From: Haliotis asinina | Taxonomy: Eukaryota > Mollusca > Gastropoda > Lepetellida > Haliotidae | Direction of reading: 5' to 3' | DNA length: 64,000 nt | Assembly: GCF_037392515.1 (NCBI RefSeq) | Contig: NC_090280.1 | Coordinates: forward strand, 24,867,118-24,931,117 | Part shown: positions 22,874-34,104 of the stretch, one piece after another | Numbering within the stretch: the first letter of the stretch is position 1 | Layout: every line of letters begins with the position of its first letter | Translations under genes and position numbers: made by a program | Notes under the pieces: generated by a model | The model's database searches: none | What the model saw: only the letters and a program-made list of their open reading frames with translations | What the model was told of the DNA's origin: nothing

Positions 22874-23650
22874 TTGCAAGTACTGTACACCGCTGCCTGT
22901 CGAAATCATGCAACTGGACGATTGCAAGCTGGCGAATCAAAGAATGAGGTGGCAAGGATCTTCAACGTTCATCCCAGCACAATAACTCGATATTGGGATC
23001 GATTTCGTCAAACAAATTCGACAAATGACCTTCCACGACCAGGAAGACCTAGAGTCTCCACACCTGCCCAAGATCGGAACATCCGGGTAACCCACCTACG
23101 TGACCGCCATCGTACCGCCCGGAACACAGCACGAGAACAGTTTGGAGCCTGAAGAATGTCCCATCACACAATCAGGATCCGTCTTCGAGAAGTAGGAATA
23201 GGTGCCAAACGTCCAAAAGTTGCCCCCTCCATGACACGACTACATCGACGTCGACGAGTGAGAGGGTGTAACACAGTGCTGCCATGGAACCTGGCAAACT
23301 GGAGGCACATATGGTTTAGCAGAATTTTCAACAGTTGCTCCACATGCTGTAGGAAGAATGGAGAAGGATTCCACAACAACACATCCAACGACTGATTCGA
23401 TCTGTACCCAGGAGATGTCGGTCTGTCGAAGCAGCTGGAGGTGGTCATACGAGGTACTGACTTCAACACCACTTGGTGGACAGCAGTGATGACTGTGATG
23501 ACTGTTATTCTTATGAAATATGGACAAGATAGCAATGCATTGCTCCACAGAATTGTATTGATACATCATTGTTTTCCGCTGATGTACTAGCAAATAACAC
23601 CAAATTTTCAAATGTGTTATGTTCAAATGTGACCCACCCTGTATGTATGT
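22874..23650 (+). mobile_element. Internally deleted Tc1-like transposon
   Basis: The reading 22874-23152 gives a transposase N-terminus with helix-turn-helix (ARIFNVHPSTITRYWDRF) and linker (RPGRPRVSTP). A stop follows, then 23156 onward reads SHHTIRIRLREVGIGAKRPK and WNLANWRHIWFS, just before the first catalytic aspartate. There the sequence jumps directly to the protein's extreme C-terminus (PQQHIQRLIRSVPRRCR, stop near 23460). The whole catalytic core, roughly 120-150 residues in the family, is missing. A likely right terminal repeat ends GTGACCCACCCTGTA at about 23645; the left one was not found. Its protein could at most bind DNA. Confidence 0.75.
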
Positions 23651-23654
23651 ACGT

Positions 23655-23697
23655 ACGTATGTATGCATGTGTGTGTGTGTGTGTGTGTGTGTGTTTG
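23655..23697. repeat. (GTAT)/(GT)n microsatellite at the Gmr1-like insertion site
   Basis: GTAT/GTGT run directly before the 5' LTR. A matching GT run follows the 3' LTR at 40494-40537, so the retrotransposon appears to sit inside one former GT repeat. Confidence 0.85.
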
Positions 23698-24291
23698 TGT
23701 TGCTATGAGAGTGTATTTTCCATGATTTGAATTGTTATTAATTATTTTTGCGGTAGTTGTAATTGGGTCACAATAATAAAGGTTTTAGTGTTCGTTATTG
23801 TGGGTTACATTTCCTTCTGAAAATTATTTAAGTGGTACGCCTCTAAGGTAGTATTTTAGAGGCAACACTATTGTTCTGGAAATTGTTCCATTGTCCGTGA
23901 AATGACTGAAGGGTATATATATGGGCTGGTTGCTGTGTTGGGATGGACACAGACACATTACTGGAGTTTACACCATCATCGATCACTGCCAACGCTTCAT
24001 CTTCATAGCCGCCGTCAGACCGCTTACTGTGTTATATTCTGCATGACTGTTTCTCTCTTGCACTAAGACTTTGGTGTGTTTTCTATACATCTTGTGACCC
24101 ATTGCCTTAGACTTTGTCTCATTTATTGTATTTCAAATCGATATTGTATAATTGAAGTGTGACTTTGTATAACTTGCTGTCTTTACAAAATCATACAAAA
24201 TTTGAATGGTTTACATATGTCTGTGTTCTGTTTTGCTGGTTCACAGGGGATTTCTTACATTGTTTGTCACGGCAAATTCTTGACCGTAACA
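23698..24291 (+). repeat. 5' LTR of the Gmr1-like element
   Basis: Starts TGTTGCTATGAGAGTG and ends TTGACCGTAACA, the TG...CA termini expected of LTRs. It contains a TATATATATGGG promoter-like site near 23914. It shares most of its length with 39861-40493, including AAAATTATTTAAGTGGTACG and TTTGCTGGTTCACAGGGG. Confidence 0.92.
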
Positions 24292-24295
24292 AAAT

Positions 24296-24312
24296 TGGGG
24301 GCTCGTCCTGGA
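24296..24312 (+). promoter_or_regulatory. Primer binding site, tRNA-Pro type
   Basis: TGGGGGCTCGTCCTGGA lies 4 nt after the 5' LTR. It is complementary, with one mismatch, to the 3' end of tRNA-Pro as used by many LTR elements. This supports the LTR border and the orientation. Confidence 0.8.
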
Positions 24313-24369
24313 GAGAATTCATTTGACATTTGAGACCATTTATGAAATTTATTTCAAATTTCTGCAATT

Positions 24370-25270
24370 TTGCAACAAGTTAATTTTGTATTGTCCCCTG
24401 ACACTGAGACAATTGGTCAGTTGCGGAAATCAGATTTATTGCAAATTTCTTCACGTCTCAAACTTGATGACAAACCTGCCATGAGGAAATTTCAGATTTT
24501 GAAAATTGTGTTGAATCACAATATTGATGAGTTTTTAAAGATGATGTTTTTAGAAATGGTCCAAGAGGAAGGTTCAGATCAATTGGAAATAAAGAAATTT
24601 CAAATTCAAAAAGAGGAAAACAGAAAACAAGAACAGAAAAGGTTGGATATAGATAAAGTAAACGAAATGGAAATGAAAAGGTTTGAAATGGAGAAAGAAA
24701 TACAATTGAAGATATTGCAAGTTTTCAAAACCGTTTTCAGCCCTCAGATTCTTCCTCTTTTGATATTGCAAGGCATGCTAGACTGGTACCCCAATTTCAT
24801 TAGAAAGGAGTAGACAAGTATTGTCTACATTTTGAGAGTTGCTGAAAATTTCAAGTGACCTAGGGAGTCATGGACTATATTACTGCAAACTGTTTTGAAG
24901 GGAAAAGCTCAGGATGCTTATTCAGCTTTCAGCAAAACTCAGATTATGATCTTGTCAAGAGTACACTTTTGAAAGCTTATGAGTTAGTGCCTGAGGCTTA
25001 TCGTCAGAAATTCAGAAATGCTCACAAAAGGGACAATGAGACTTCTGTTTGCTAGAGAAAAGGAGACATTGTTTGACAGGTAGTGTGGGTCAAAGGAGGT
25101 CACAGATTTTGGTTTGAGTGTTCATTCTGACCTTAGGACTTATTTGGATGAACGAAAGGTTGATGACTTACATAAAGCAGCAATGTTGGCAGATGGTTAT
25201 TGTTTGACTCAGAAGAGTTCTTTTAGGTTTCTGGGCAAAGTTTTCTGGCCAAAAGGACTTTACCCCGGTT
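24370..25270 (+). pseudogene. Gag-like region with SCAN-like capsid part
   Basis: 24370-24813 encodes 147 residues: an N-terminal segment (ETIGQLRKSDLLQISSRLKL) resembling the small helical module that starts related Gag proteins, then a Lys/Glu-rich coiled-coil-like stretch. After frame changes, 24858-25054 reads KSTLLKAYELVPEAYRQKFR, a segment typical of the SCAN-like capsid C-terminal domain in Gypsy elements of this group. The reading continues in pieces to about 25270 (VHSDLRTYLDERKVDDLHKA). Several frameshifts and stops. Its role in an active element would be particle assembly. Confidence 0.75.
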
Positions 25271-25387
25271 AAAACTTCAGGACATGAAGGTTACAGTGGT
25301 GTTAGAACAGGTTCAAATTCTAGTGGCAAGCAGTCACATAATTTTCAGTCTAAGCCTAAGATTACCAGTGGTTCTGATCCTGTTTGT

Positions 25388-26055
25388 GTGTATTGTAAGA
25401 AGTCAGGTCTTTGGATTTCTGCATGTTACAAACTCCAGTTTAGAAATCAGGCTACAGGTTCCCTAAGTGCTTTTGTGTCCATCGCACCTAAGCCTTTCTT
25501 TCCAGGTGGTTCTGAGGAGAGTTTTGTTTGGGAGAGTAAGTCTCCAGATTCTGTAGTTCAGAAGGAGTTTTTGCCCTTTGTTTACAAATGTTCTGTGTCA
25601 CTTATGGGAGATAAATCTACCCCACGACCCGTTATTATCTTGAGGGATACTGGAGCTCTTCAATCTCTGATTTTGAAGGATATTTTGCCTTTTTCTAATG
25701 AGTCTTCAGATGTTTTGCTTCAGGGTATAGGTGGCAATTCTTCTGCTCCTCTCCATTTTGTGAATTTGATTTCAGATCTGATTTCAGATGAGGTGAAAGT
25801 TGGTGTTCTTGATTCTGTCCCAGTTCGGGGTGTCACTTTGTTGATCGATAATGATCTTTTGGGGGCCAAAGTTGGTGCTGATCCTATTGTCACTGTTTCG
25901 CCGGAGAGTTCAGTTCAGAAAAGGTGGAGGATGAATTGCCAGGTATTTTTGCCAAGTTGTGCAGTGACTCGTTCAATTATCTTCAAAGAGGACTTCTTGA
26001 TAAGTGAGATAGTTTGTCAGGTGGTGAACACATTCTTTCCTGAGAGCAGTTTATT
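25388..26055 (+). pseudogene. Retrotransposon aspartic protease region
   Basis: The frame from 25388 carries RDTGALQSL, with the active-site Asp-Thr-Gly at about 25646-25654, followed by the flap region and the hydrophobic LLIDNDLLGAKV segment normal for Gypsy proteases. Upstream, a VCVYCKKSG remnant suggests a zinc knuckle that has lost part of its pattern. The protease is directly followed by the integrase N-terminus at ~26080, with no RT between them. Confidence 0.8.
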
Positions 26056-26079
26056 AGTTCACAGGGTGACGATGTTGAA

Positions 26080-27260
26080 GTGCAGAAGTTGGCTAGTAAG
26101 GCTGTTTCTTTTGAGGAGGTTGGCAAGGTTCCAGTTTGTTATTACTACAAGGACGGTGTTCTGATAGGAAAGATAGGTTGCCAGATGTTCCTGAGGAGGA
26201 TGTATGGAAATTGTACCATCAAATTGTGGTATCAAAATTATTTCAAAAACATGTACTATCACTGGCACATGAAAGTCCCATGGCAAGTTATCTAGGTGTA
26301 AACAAAACTTGTGAGAAAATTTTGGCACATTTCTTTCGGCTCAGTTTGAGACAAGAAATTTTGCAAGACCTTTCGTGCATGTCAAATTGTTGGAAAATCA
26401 AATCAGAAACTTCCTTCCGCTCCCTTGAAACCTATACCAGCTTTTGAGGAACCTTTCAGTAGAGTTATTATTGATTGTGTTGGTCCACTACCTAAGACTA
26501 AGTCTGGTATTTGCTCAGTATCATGTGTGCTTCTACCAGATTTCCTGAAGCAATTCCGCCGCTTCATGGGATTGGTGCTCCTGTGACTGTCAAGTTTTTC
26601 ACCTTTGTTGGTTTGCCAGATGTTGTTCAGTCTGATCAGGTCTCAAATGTTATGTCTAAGGTGTTTCAACAGGCTATGCACCGATTTGGTATTAAGCAAG
26701 TTAAGTCCAGTGCTTATCATCCAGAGTCACAGAGGGCGTATGGGGAGGTTTCATCAAACTTTGAAAAATATGATCAAGACTTATTGTTTTGAGACCGAGA
26801 AAGATTGGGATGAGAGTGTGCTTTTGTTGTTTGCTGTCAGAGAGTCAGCTCAGGAACGTTTAGGGTTTAGCCCCTATGAACTTGTATTTGGTCACAGAGT
26901 GTGTGGACCACTAAAACACTTAAAAGAACAATGGCTCAATGACAGACCTCAGATCAATCTCTTAGACTATGTGTCTACATTTAATGACAGACTATCAAAA
27001 GCAAGTGAGTTGGCCAGAAAAACCTTGCAAGTTTCATAAGAAAAAATGAAGCTAAACTATGACAGAAAGTCAAAAGAGAGAAATTTTACTTGTGGTGAGA
27101 GAGTGTTAGTTTTGCTTCCCATTCCTGGTCAGCCACTGAGAGCAAGATATCAAGGTCCATATGTTGTTGACAAAAAGTTTAGCAACACAGACTATGTCGT
27201 CCTGACGCCTGGTCGTCGTAAACAAAAGAGATGTGTCATGTCAACATGATTAAGAAATAT
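26080..27260 (+). pseudogene. Retrotransposon integrase
   Basis: The N-terminal zinc-binding region (LAHESPMASYLGVNKTCEKI) begins at about 26250. The catalytic core has the first aspartate in RVIIDCVGPLP (about 26460) and the second in VVQSDQVSNVMSK (about 26627). The third position, normally Glu in a LERFHQTLK context, reads MGRFHQTLK near 26740, so the catalytic Glu is gone. The C-terminal GPY/F module follows (ARYQGPYVVDKKF, 27150-27180). At least three frameshifts. The position before RT is the notable point. Confidence 0.82.
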
Positions 27261-27530
27261 CATGACAGGTTAGAAAACAAACATGTCAATTGTATTGCCA
27301 CACTCTCCCCAGTTACTGATTGTACTAAAGACAACTGCGAAAATGTTGACAACATTGGTGATTGTGTTAGCAATGTGAAGTTTGATGATCTTAGTGATAA
27401 TGTTTCACCAAAGTTGAAAAATTCTGATGTGTTAACTCACCTTGATGAGAAACTATCACATTTATCCCCTGAGCAGAGAGTTCAAATGTCAGATTTGCTT
27501 TATGAGTTCAAGTCAAGTGTTTTATTTCGT
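27260..27530 (+). pseudogene. Linker before RT, left part
   Basis: The open frame reads through an Asp/Asn-rich spacer to HLSPEQRVQMSDLLYEFKSS, the conserved lead-in to the RT domain, then stops being element-like at about 27530, where LINE A begins. The continuation (PGRTDVVSHDI) is found at 37096. Confidence 0.75.
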
Positions 27531-29887
27531 ATGAAGGCCATCGGCCCATATACAGTTATACAGATACATACATATATATGTTGAATGATACACAAGTACA
27601 CTGTAAACACGCTTATGACAACATAAGAGGCACCATGGGATACAAATGTGCTATCCATTAACCAACCGCTGACGTAGCTCAAAGCTCAAACATAAATATT
27701 TACAAAGACTATTCAATAACTCAGATGATGTGGAAGACAGTAATTGCTTGAATTTATAGGTAGACGGATTGTGATTATACATTTGTGGTAAATAACAGGT
27801 TGTTAGATTATTGTAGCATTCACATATAAGGATAAAGTGAAATTCATCTTCTATTCCCTTATTACATATAGAACAAATGCGTTGATTAGAATCAACTCCC
27901 AACCACCGTCCCTCAATAGCCTTTAGTTTTAGAATGCCCGCTCTGATCCTAGTAAGAATATTTCTGTATTTTTATTTGTTAGCATAGTCAGATATTTTTC
28001 CGGCTCTAATAGGCTTTTGTATTGTCTGTATAGCTTATACCTTGAACTTTCTTCCATGGTACTATTCCATGTCTGTATATACATGCCAACTGCGACTCTT
28101 TTGAACATTTGAAAAAACTGGGATTCGTTACCAACACCTTGAAAAAACCAAACATAACCAAAGCCATATGAAAACAATAAATTACGCACATATGAAACAT
28201 AGTTAACATAACCACAGTTATCGTGATACATTAACATATCACAAGCTTTTTTTTTTATTCTTTGTTGATGCATATTTACCAGTTTAAGCCAGTATTTTAT
28301 AAAACGTATTTTATATACAGTGGGTAGCGTCCACATTCACCATAAACAATCACATTTGGTGTCTGGGGACCAACATTTAGGAACTTCTTACATGCAGTTA
28401 AATGTACATTTTCAATCTTATAAAATTTATTAATGCCCCACACTTCGGCACCATACAAAAGAATTGGCTGAATTTGGGTATCAAATATTTGGAAAAATAC
28501 AGAATAGTCAACATTATCCAGTTTATGTAAGTGGTGTAGTACTTCTAGCAGTGCCCTTTTACCCCGAGATGATAAATCTAATGTCCATGTATTGAATTTA
28601 CAAGAAGATGAAAAAAGAATACCTAGATATCGATAGAGTCAACTGTTAAAACACGTTCACCTTTATAAAACCATTTCTCATTTCTGGCTAACGGTCCACC
28701 TCTCCTAAAAACAACAAGTTGGGTTTTCTCTAGATTGACAGTCAACCCCCACGTGTCAGCATATGATTCTAGAATTGTTAATTGCCTTTGTAACCTCGAT
28801 ATAGCGTCAGAAACTAGAACAGCATCATCGGCAAACGGTAATAACAGGATTTCTAGCATATCTGGAAATAACTGCACACCAAATTTTCCGTGTTGTGTGA
28901 TTTCTAATGACAATTCATTGATAAAAACGAGAAGAGGAGCGGACTTAGAATACATCCCTGCCTTAATCCTATTGGGCAATCAAAATAATCTGATAAAATA
29001 TTATTACTTTTTACACAGGCTTTAACCGAATTATAAATAGTTTTCAGTGCTCTAAGCATCTTTCCATCTAAACCAGTTGCATAAAGACATTGCCATAGTT
29101 TTTTACGGTCGATAGGGTCAAAGGCCTTTCGGAAATCGACAAAGACGACATATACCTTGTTTTTCTTCTTCAGTATGGTTTTCTGAATGATAGCATATAA
29201 TGTGAAAATGTTTGAAAAGTGTTTCTGTCAATTTGTCTCTTAGGGTAGCCCAATTTGTCAATCTTGCATTAAGTATGCATGTGTAAATTTTACTCAAAGT
29301 GCAGAGTATAGATATCCCTCTATAGTTGTCAGGATTGTCTCTATTACCCTTTTTATGTAGAGGGATGATAATTGCCTTGACCACTGGTCAGGAAATAAAG
29401 CATCATTGAACAACTTGTTAAATAATTTGCCCAAGAACGGGATAATAACGGCTTCTGAACATTTTAATATTTCAATTATGGTATGATCATTGCCTGGGGA
29501 TTTACCATTCTTTAAGTGCTGGATTGCATCATGAATTTCTTTATTAGTTATGGGTGCTTCAAGAATGTCTAAATCAAGATCTTCAAGTAGATTGTCATCT
29601 TGGACGGATGTATCATTATTAGCGGCAAGTAGATCTATGCTTTGGAATACATTCTTAAAATGATTCAATCAGCTATCAAGTTCAATATTACAGTTTCTGT
29701 TATCACGTCTGGAAATATTCTTTACTCTTTATATTTGTTTCTCATCTTGAAGTAGGCACGTTTATTTTCACATGATTTGTGACGTCTAAATCATCTCAAA
29801 TGCTGTCGTGCTTCTCGCTTTGCTTTTTTTACATTTCAGAGTATAAAATCCTGTGTTATCGCCAACTGACCCACTTTTAAGGGATTT
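27531..29887 (-). mobile_element. LINE A, 3' part: reverse transcriptase and C-terminus
   Basis: On the - strand: an RT N-terminal region (29668-29294) with HLKNGKSPGNDHTIIEI; then PLHKKGNRDNPDNYRGISIL (29384-29118); then the catalytic box FADDAVLVSD with TWGLTVNLEKTQ (28979-28623). A C-terminal Cys/His cluster (CSICNKGIEDEFHFILICE) ends the protein at 27902-27651. The 3' end is near 27531, with a GGGCCGATGGCC sequence. No RNase H domain is seen. Frameshifts separate the parts. Its 5' part lies at 35981-37090, so the two pieces were one element before LINE B entered. Clade not determined; APE-type endonuclease, RTE/Jockey-like style. Confidence 0.8.
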
Positions 29888-29901
29888 TTTCATACATTGA
29901 G
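29888..29901. repeat. LINE B target site duplication, left copy
   Basis: TTTCATACATTGAG, identical to 35967-35980. Both copies lie in LINE A coding sequence (the codons for SQCMK), which confirms that LINE B inserted into LINE A. Confidence 0.9.
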
Positions 29902-29962
29902 TGAGTGAGTTAAATTTTTACATCGCATCGGCAATATTACAGCCATATAGCGATGAAAACAA
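29902..29962 (-). promoter_or_regulatory. LINE B 3' terminal recognition-type tail
   Basis: On the - strand: GCTATATGGCTGTAATATTG, then CCGATGCGATGTAAAAATTT, then AACTCACTCAC. SINE tails in this window end ATATTGCTAAAAGCGGCGTA followed by an AACTCACTCAC-type end. The shared pieces (ATATTG, GCG..GTAAA, CTCACTCAC) fit the 3' tail that a LINE's RT recognises. Confidence 0.6.
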
Positions 29963-30421
29963 GGTAATCAATCTAAAATATCCGTCGACAAAGGACAGTA
30001 AAACTAACTAGATTATCACAGATATATTGATGTTAAAACTAGTCATGAAATCTAAAACACTTAAACTAGAGAGGACGATACAGAGAATAAAAACAGGCTA
30101 TAGGTCGCCAACAACTGAAGGTAGGTCACCATACTAGGGACCATGGGGACTTACAGTACTTTTGCTACCTGCATGGACCCTAGCTGGGTTTATATCATCC
30201 CTTCAGCTGCAAGCGATGAAGTGAATTTTAGCCAAAATTAAAATGACAGGGATACTACAATTAAACTAGACGGTCAATATAAATTACCTTTGAATGCCTT
30301 GGGACTTACTCACCTTCTCAGAAGGACAATAATTTTACTCTACTTCAACCCCCCTTGAAGGTACAGCCACTAACAATCCCAGTTACTAATCCAAATGACC
30401 ACTTATAAAATATTTATCTAT

Positions 30422-33400
30422 TCACAAATCGGATAACAAATCTAATTCTTTTAAATATGCGATAATTAAATGATGATTAACATTACTAAAACGATCCTTC
30501 ATGGTTCGTGTTTTAAAATACTTATCCCTTGTGATGGAATATTCAACACAGTCAAGCAAGACATGCTTGACTGTGATTCCTTCATCACAAGGGATACAGA
30601 ACGGAGGATCCTCATCTTTCAATAGATATTCATGAGTATATCTAGTGTGGCCAATACGACATCGCCTTATGATGACCTCATCAAATCTAGACTGACAACC
30701 CAAGTAGGTGTAACCAATGTGGGGTTTAATTTCATGTAATTTATTGATACCTGCCTGGGTGTCCCACTTTTTCTGCATAAGATCCCGAATGTAAGATCGG
30801 ATGACATCTTTATAATCAGAGTATGGAATAAGAAGTGGTGTCATAGATTTGGTGAGTGCTGCTTTAGCAGCAAGATCGGCAAGTGTGTTCCCAGAAATGC
30901 CAACGTGGCTGGGTAACCAACAAAAGACGACGTCGTATTGGCCAGTAGCAAGATCATTGTACAATTCAATAGTCTCTACTAAAAGTGGAAAAGACCCTTA
31001 ATAGCTTGAAGGCACGAAAGAGAGTCTGAAAATATTATATACTGCTTATATTTGGAATGCTTATTGATATATTTTAAGGCTGTTAGTATAGCGTTTGCTT
31101 CAGTTGTGAAAATTGAGGTATGATCTGGCAGTCGAGAAGATACTGTTTTGGATCCAACGACAGTGGCACAAGCCACTGCCCCACCATACTTGGACCCATC
31201 TGTAAATATGGATTTATATGTATTATACTTACTTTGTAATTGATTATATTCTTGTTTATATGGTAACTCATTCGTTTCTGATTTCTTAAATATAGTCAAG
31301 GTTAGGTCTACTTGTGGCCTAACCAATTGCCAAGGAGGTGAAGACAGCAGACGAGAAGGAGAAATATTTTCTAGGTCAATGCCAGCAGCAGAAAGGAAAG
31401 GTTTAATCCTTATCCCTAGAGGTGGAACAAGAGACGATTTTTTGTTGTACAGATCCTCATTGAGGGGATGGAATACACAGTTATATGCAAGGTTCGTCTG
31501 ATTCGAATATAGTTTAGTAGTGTACTGCAAAGATAATTTAATACGTCTTTGGGTTAAAGAAGGCTCATCAGCTTCAACATAAATGCTGTCAATAGGAGAA
31601 GTGCGGAAAGATCCAAGACAAAGTCTTAAACCCTGGTGATGGATAGAATCAAGCAGTTTCAAGTTGCTTCGACAGGCCCCGCCATACACGATGGAACCAT
31701 AATCAAGCTTTGATCGGATGAGTGATCTGTACAAATGAAGGAGGGTAGTTTGATCCCCTCCCCACTTTAAATTGGACACCACTTTTAGGAGATCTAATGT
31801 TTTCAGGCATTTGGTCTTCAAATACTTAATATGTGGTAAAAAGGTCAAATGTTTGTCGAAAATCAGTCCAAGAAACTTGGCTTCCTTTACAACGGTAATT
31901 GGAGAGCCATCTAAAAACAGTTCAGGATCTTTATGAGGCTTATATTTCCGACAAAAATGTATACATTTGGTTTTTATCTGTGAAAACTTAAATCCATTCT
32001 CAAGTGACCATTTATGAATTTTATTTAAACACATCTGTAATTGTCTCTCAATGGTATGCATATTTTTACCACGACATGAAACATTAAAATCATCCACGAA
32101 CAATGACCCATCTATTGAGTCATGTAATACTTTCGAGAGACTATTGATTTTTATGCTAAACAAAGTAACAGACAAAATACTGCCTTGTGGAACCCCCTGA
32201 TCCTGATTATAATGGTCAGACAGGGATGATCCGACACGAACTTGAAATTGTCTGCCTGCTAAAAATTGTGATATAAAATGAGGCAAACGGCCTCTCAAAC
32301 CAAAATCATGTAAATCTCTTACGATACCATATTTCCATGTTGTATCATAAGCTTTTTCTAGGTCGAAAAAGATTGATACAGCATGCTGGTTATGGACAAT
32401 GGAATGTTTAACAAATGATTCTAGTCGAACCAAATGGTCAATAGTGCTTCTATTTTTGCGAAAACCACATTGGATGTTAGTAATAAGATTATTGGATTCT
32501 AAAAACCACACTAATCTATTATTGACCATGTGTTCCATGGTCTTGCAAACACAGCTAGTTAGTGAAATAGGTCTGTAGTTTGATGGATCTGTATGATCCC
32601 GACCAGGCTTAGGTATAGGTACAACAATGGCTTGACGCCACGACAGAGGAAAATGGCCTATTGTCCAAATATGATCAAAAATGTTCAGAAGAGTTTCAAG
32701 ACATGTATTAGGTAAATGTTTCAGGAGCTGATAGTGGATATTATCAGCACCTGTTGCCGTATCGTGAGCTTGCGATAGGGCAGTATTCAGCTCATGTAGT
32801 GAAAAGCTTTAAGAGTTCATTATAATCTTCACCATTATCAGAATGAAAGTTAATATTACGTTTTTCTTGTTGATCTTTATATTTTTGAAACTTTGTATTA
32901 TAGCTTGAGGAAGAAGAATGCCTAGCTAAAGTTTCACCCAACTTGTTTGCAATGTCAATTTTATCTGTTAAAACCTTGGGTCCATCTTTTAGATGATGAA
33001 CACTAGAATTTCTGCCTTTACCCTTGATTCTCTGTACCATGTTCCACACCTTTGTCATTGGTGTACGTGAATTAATATTTGATACAAAGGTCTTCCAAGA
33101 CTGGCGTTTACTTTGTTTGAAAGTACGTCGAGCCTTAGCATTATTTACTTTGAAATGATTAAAGTTGTGAACAGTAGGATGGCGGCGAAAGTATTTCTCT
33201 GCCTTTTTCCTACACTTTCTAGCTTGTTTGCAATCATCAGTAAACCACGGTTTGCGAATATGTGGTTTAGCAGAAGCCTTAGGAATAGTTTCATCGGCGA
33301 TATTCTTCAGTTTTTCAGAGAACAACTGAATCGGATCTGGGGCATTGAGAAAAGAGTCAGACTGTAAGTTGTCAGCACACAGTGTCTGGAATAATGGCCA

Positions 33401-34096
33401 GTTAGCTTTATCAAAATTCCACCTTGTTGCAGGGGGTTCATCATTCGGATTTATAGCTGAAAGTATTGTGGGAAAATGGTCACTTCCACATAGATCGTCG
33501 TGGACAGACCATTCGAATTCGTTATATATGTTTGCATCTGTGAGTGACAGATCGAGTGCAGAATAGGTTCCAAAACCAGGGTGTAAGTATGTGACAGATC
33601 CATCATTAAATATGCACAAATTATTTTTTGCAATGAAATCTTCAAGAATTTTTCCTTTATTGTTGGTATCGGCACTTCCCCACAAAGGGTTATGGGCATT
33701 AAGATCACCCATGATTATGCATGGTTTAGGAAGCTGGTCGAATAGATCCTGAAGATCGGACTGCTGAAGAGCTGAAGAAGGAGAGATGTACAAAGAACAA
33801 AGCGTAAAGGTTATCTGCAAAGTAAGCCGGACCGCAACAGCCTGAAGGTTACTTTTAAGGGGAACTGAGCTATGGATTACATCATGCTTCACAAGAATAG
33901 AAGCACCGCCAGTGGCTTTATCACCTTCAGGTGAGAATGAATGAAATGAATTATACTGGCGCAATTCAAATTTATCAGTACTTTTCAGATAAGTCTCTTG
34001 TAAACTAAACGCCGATGGTGTATAATCTTGTGATAATAATTGTAGGTCGTTAAAATTGTTCCTAAGGCCTCTGCAATTCCATTGTACTAATGTCAT
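30422..34096 (-). CDS. LINE B ORF2: endonuclease - reverse transcriptase - RNase H (two frameshifts)
   Basis: ATG at 34096. Endonuclease (34096-32800): NCRGLRNN, the catalytic Glu in LQETYL, GDLNAHNPLWG, and C-terminal SDHFPT. A frame change near 32805 precedes the RT, which reads on through SNYRPISLTS and FRKNRSTIDHL to the catalytic FVDDFNVS (about 32085-32105). RNase H follows with acidic residues in FTDGSKYGG, TTEANAIL and FSDSLSC. A second frame change near 30990 breaks this domain; LPSHVGISGNTLAD continues it in 30964-30422. The C-terminus carries a Cys/His cluster (CIPCDEGITVKHVLLDC). It would nick DNA and prime reverse transcription at the target. Only two breaks in ~1,200 codons; the catalytic residues look intact. 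Confidence 0.88.
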
Positions 34097-34104
34097 AAAA
34101 ATAT

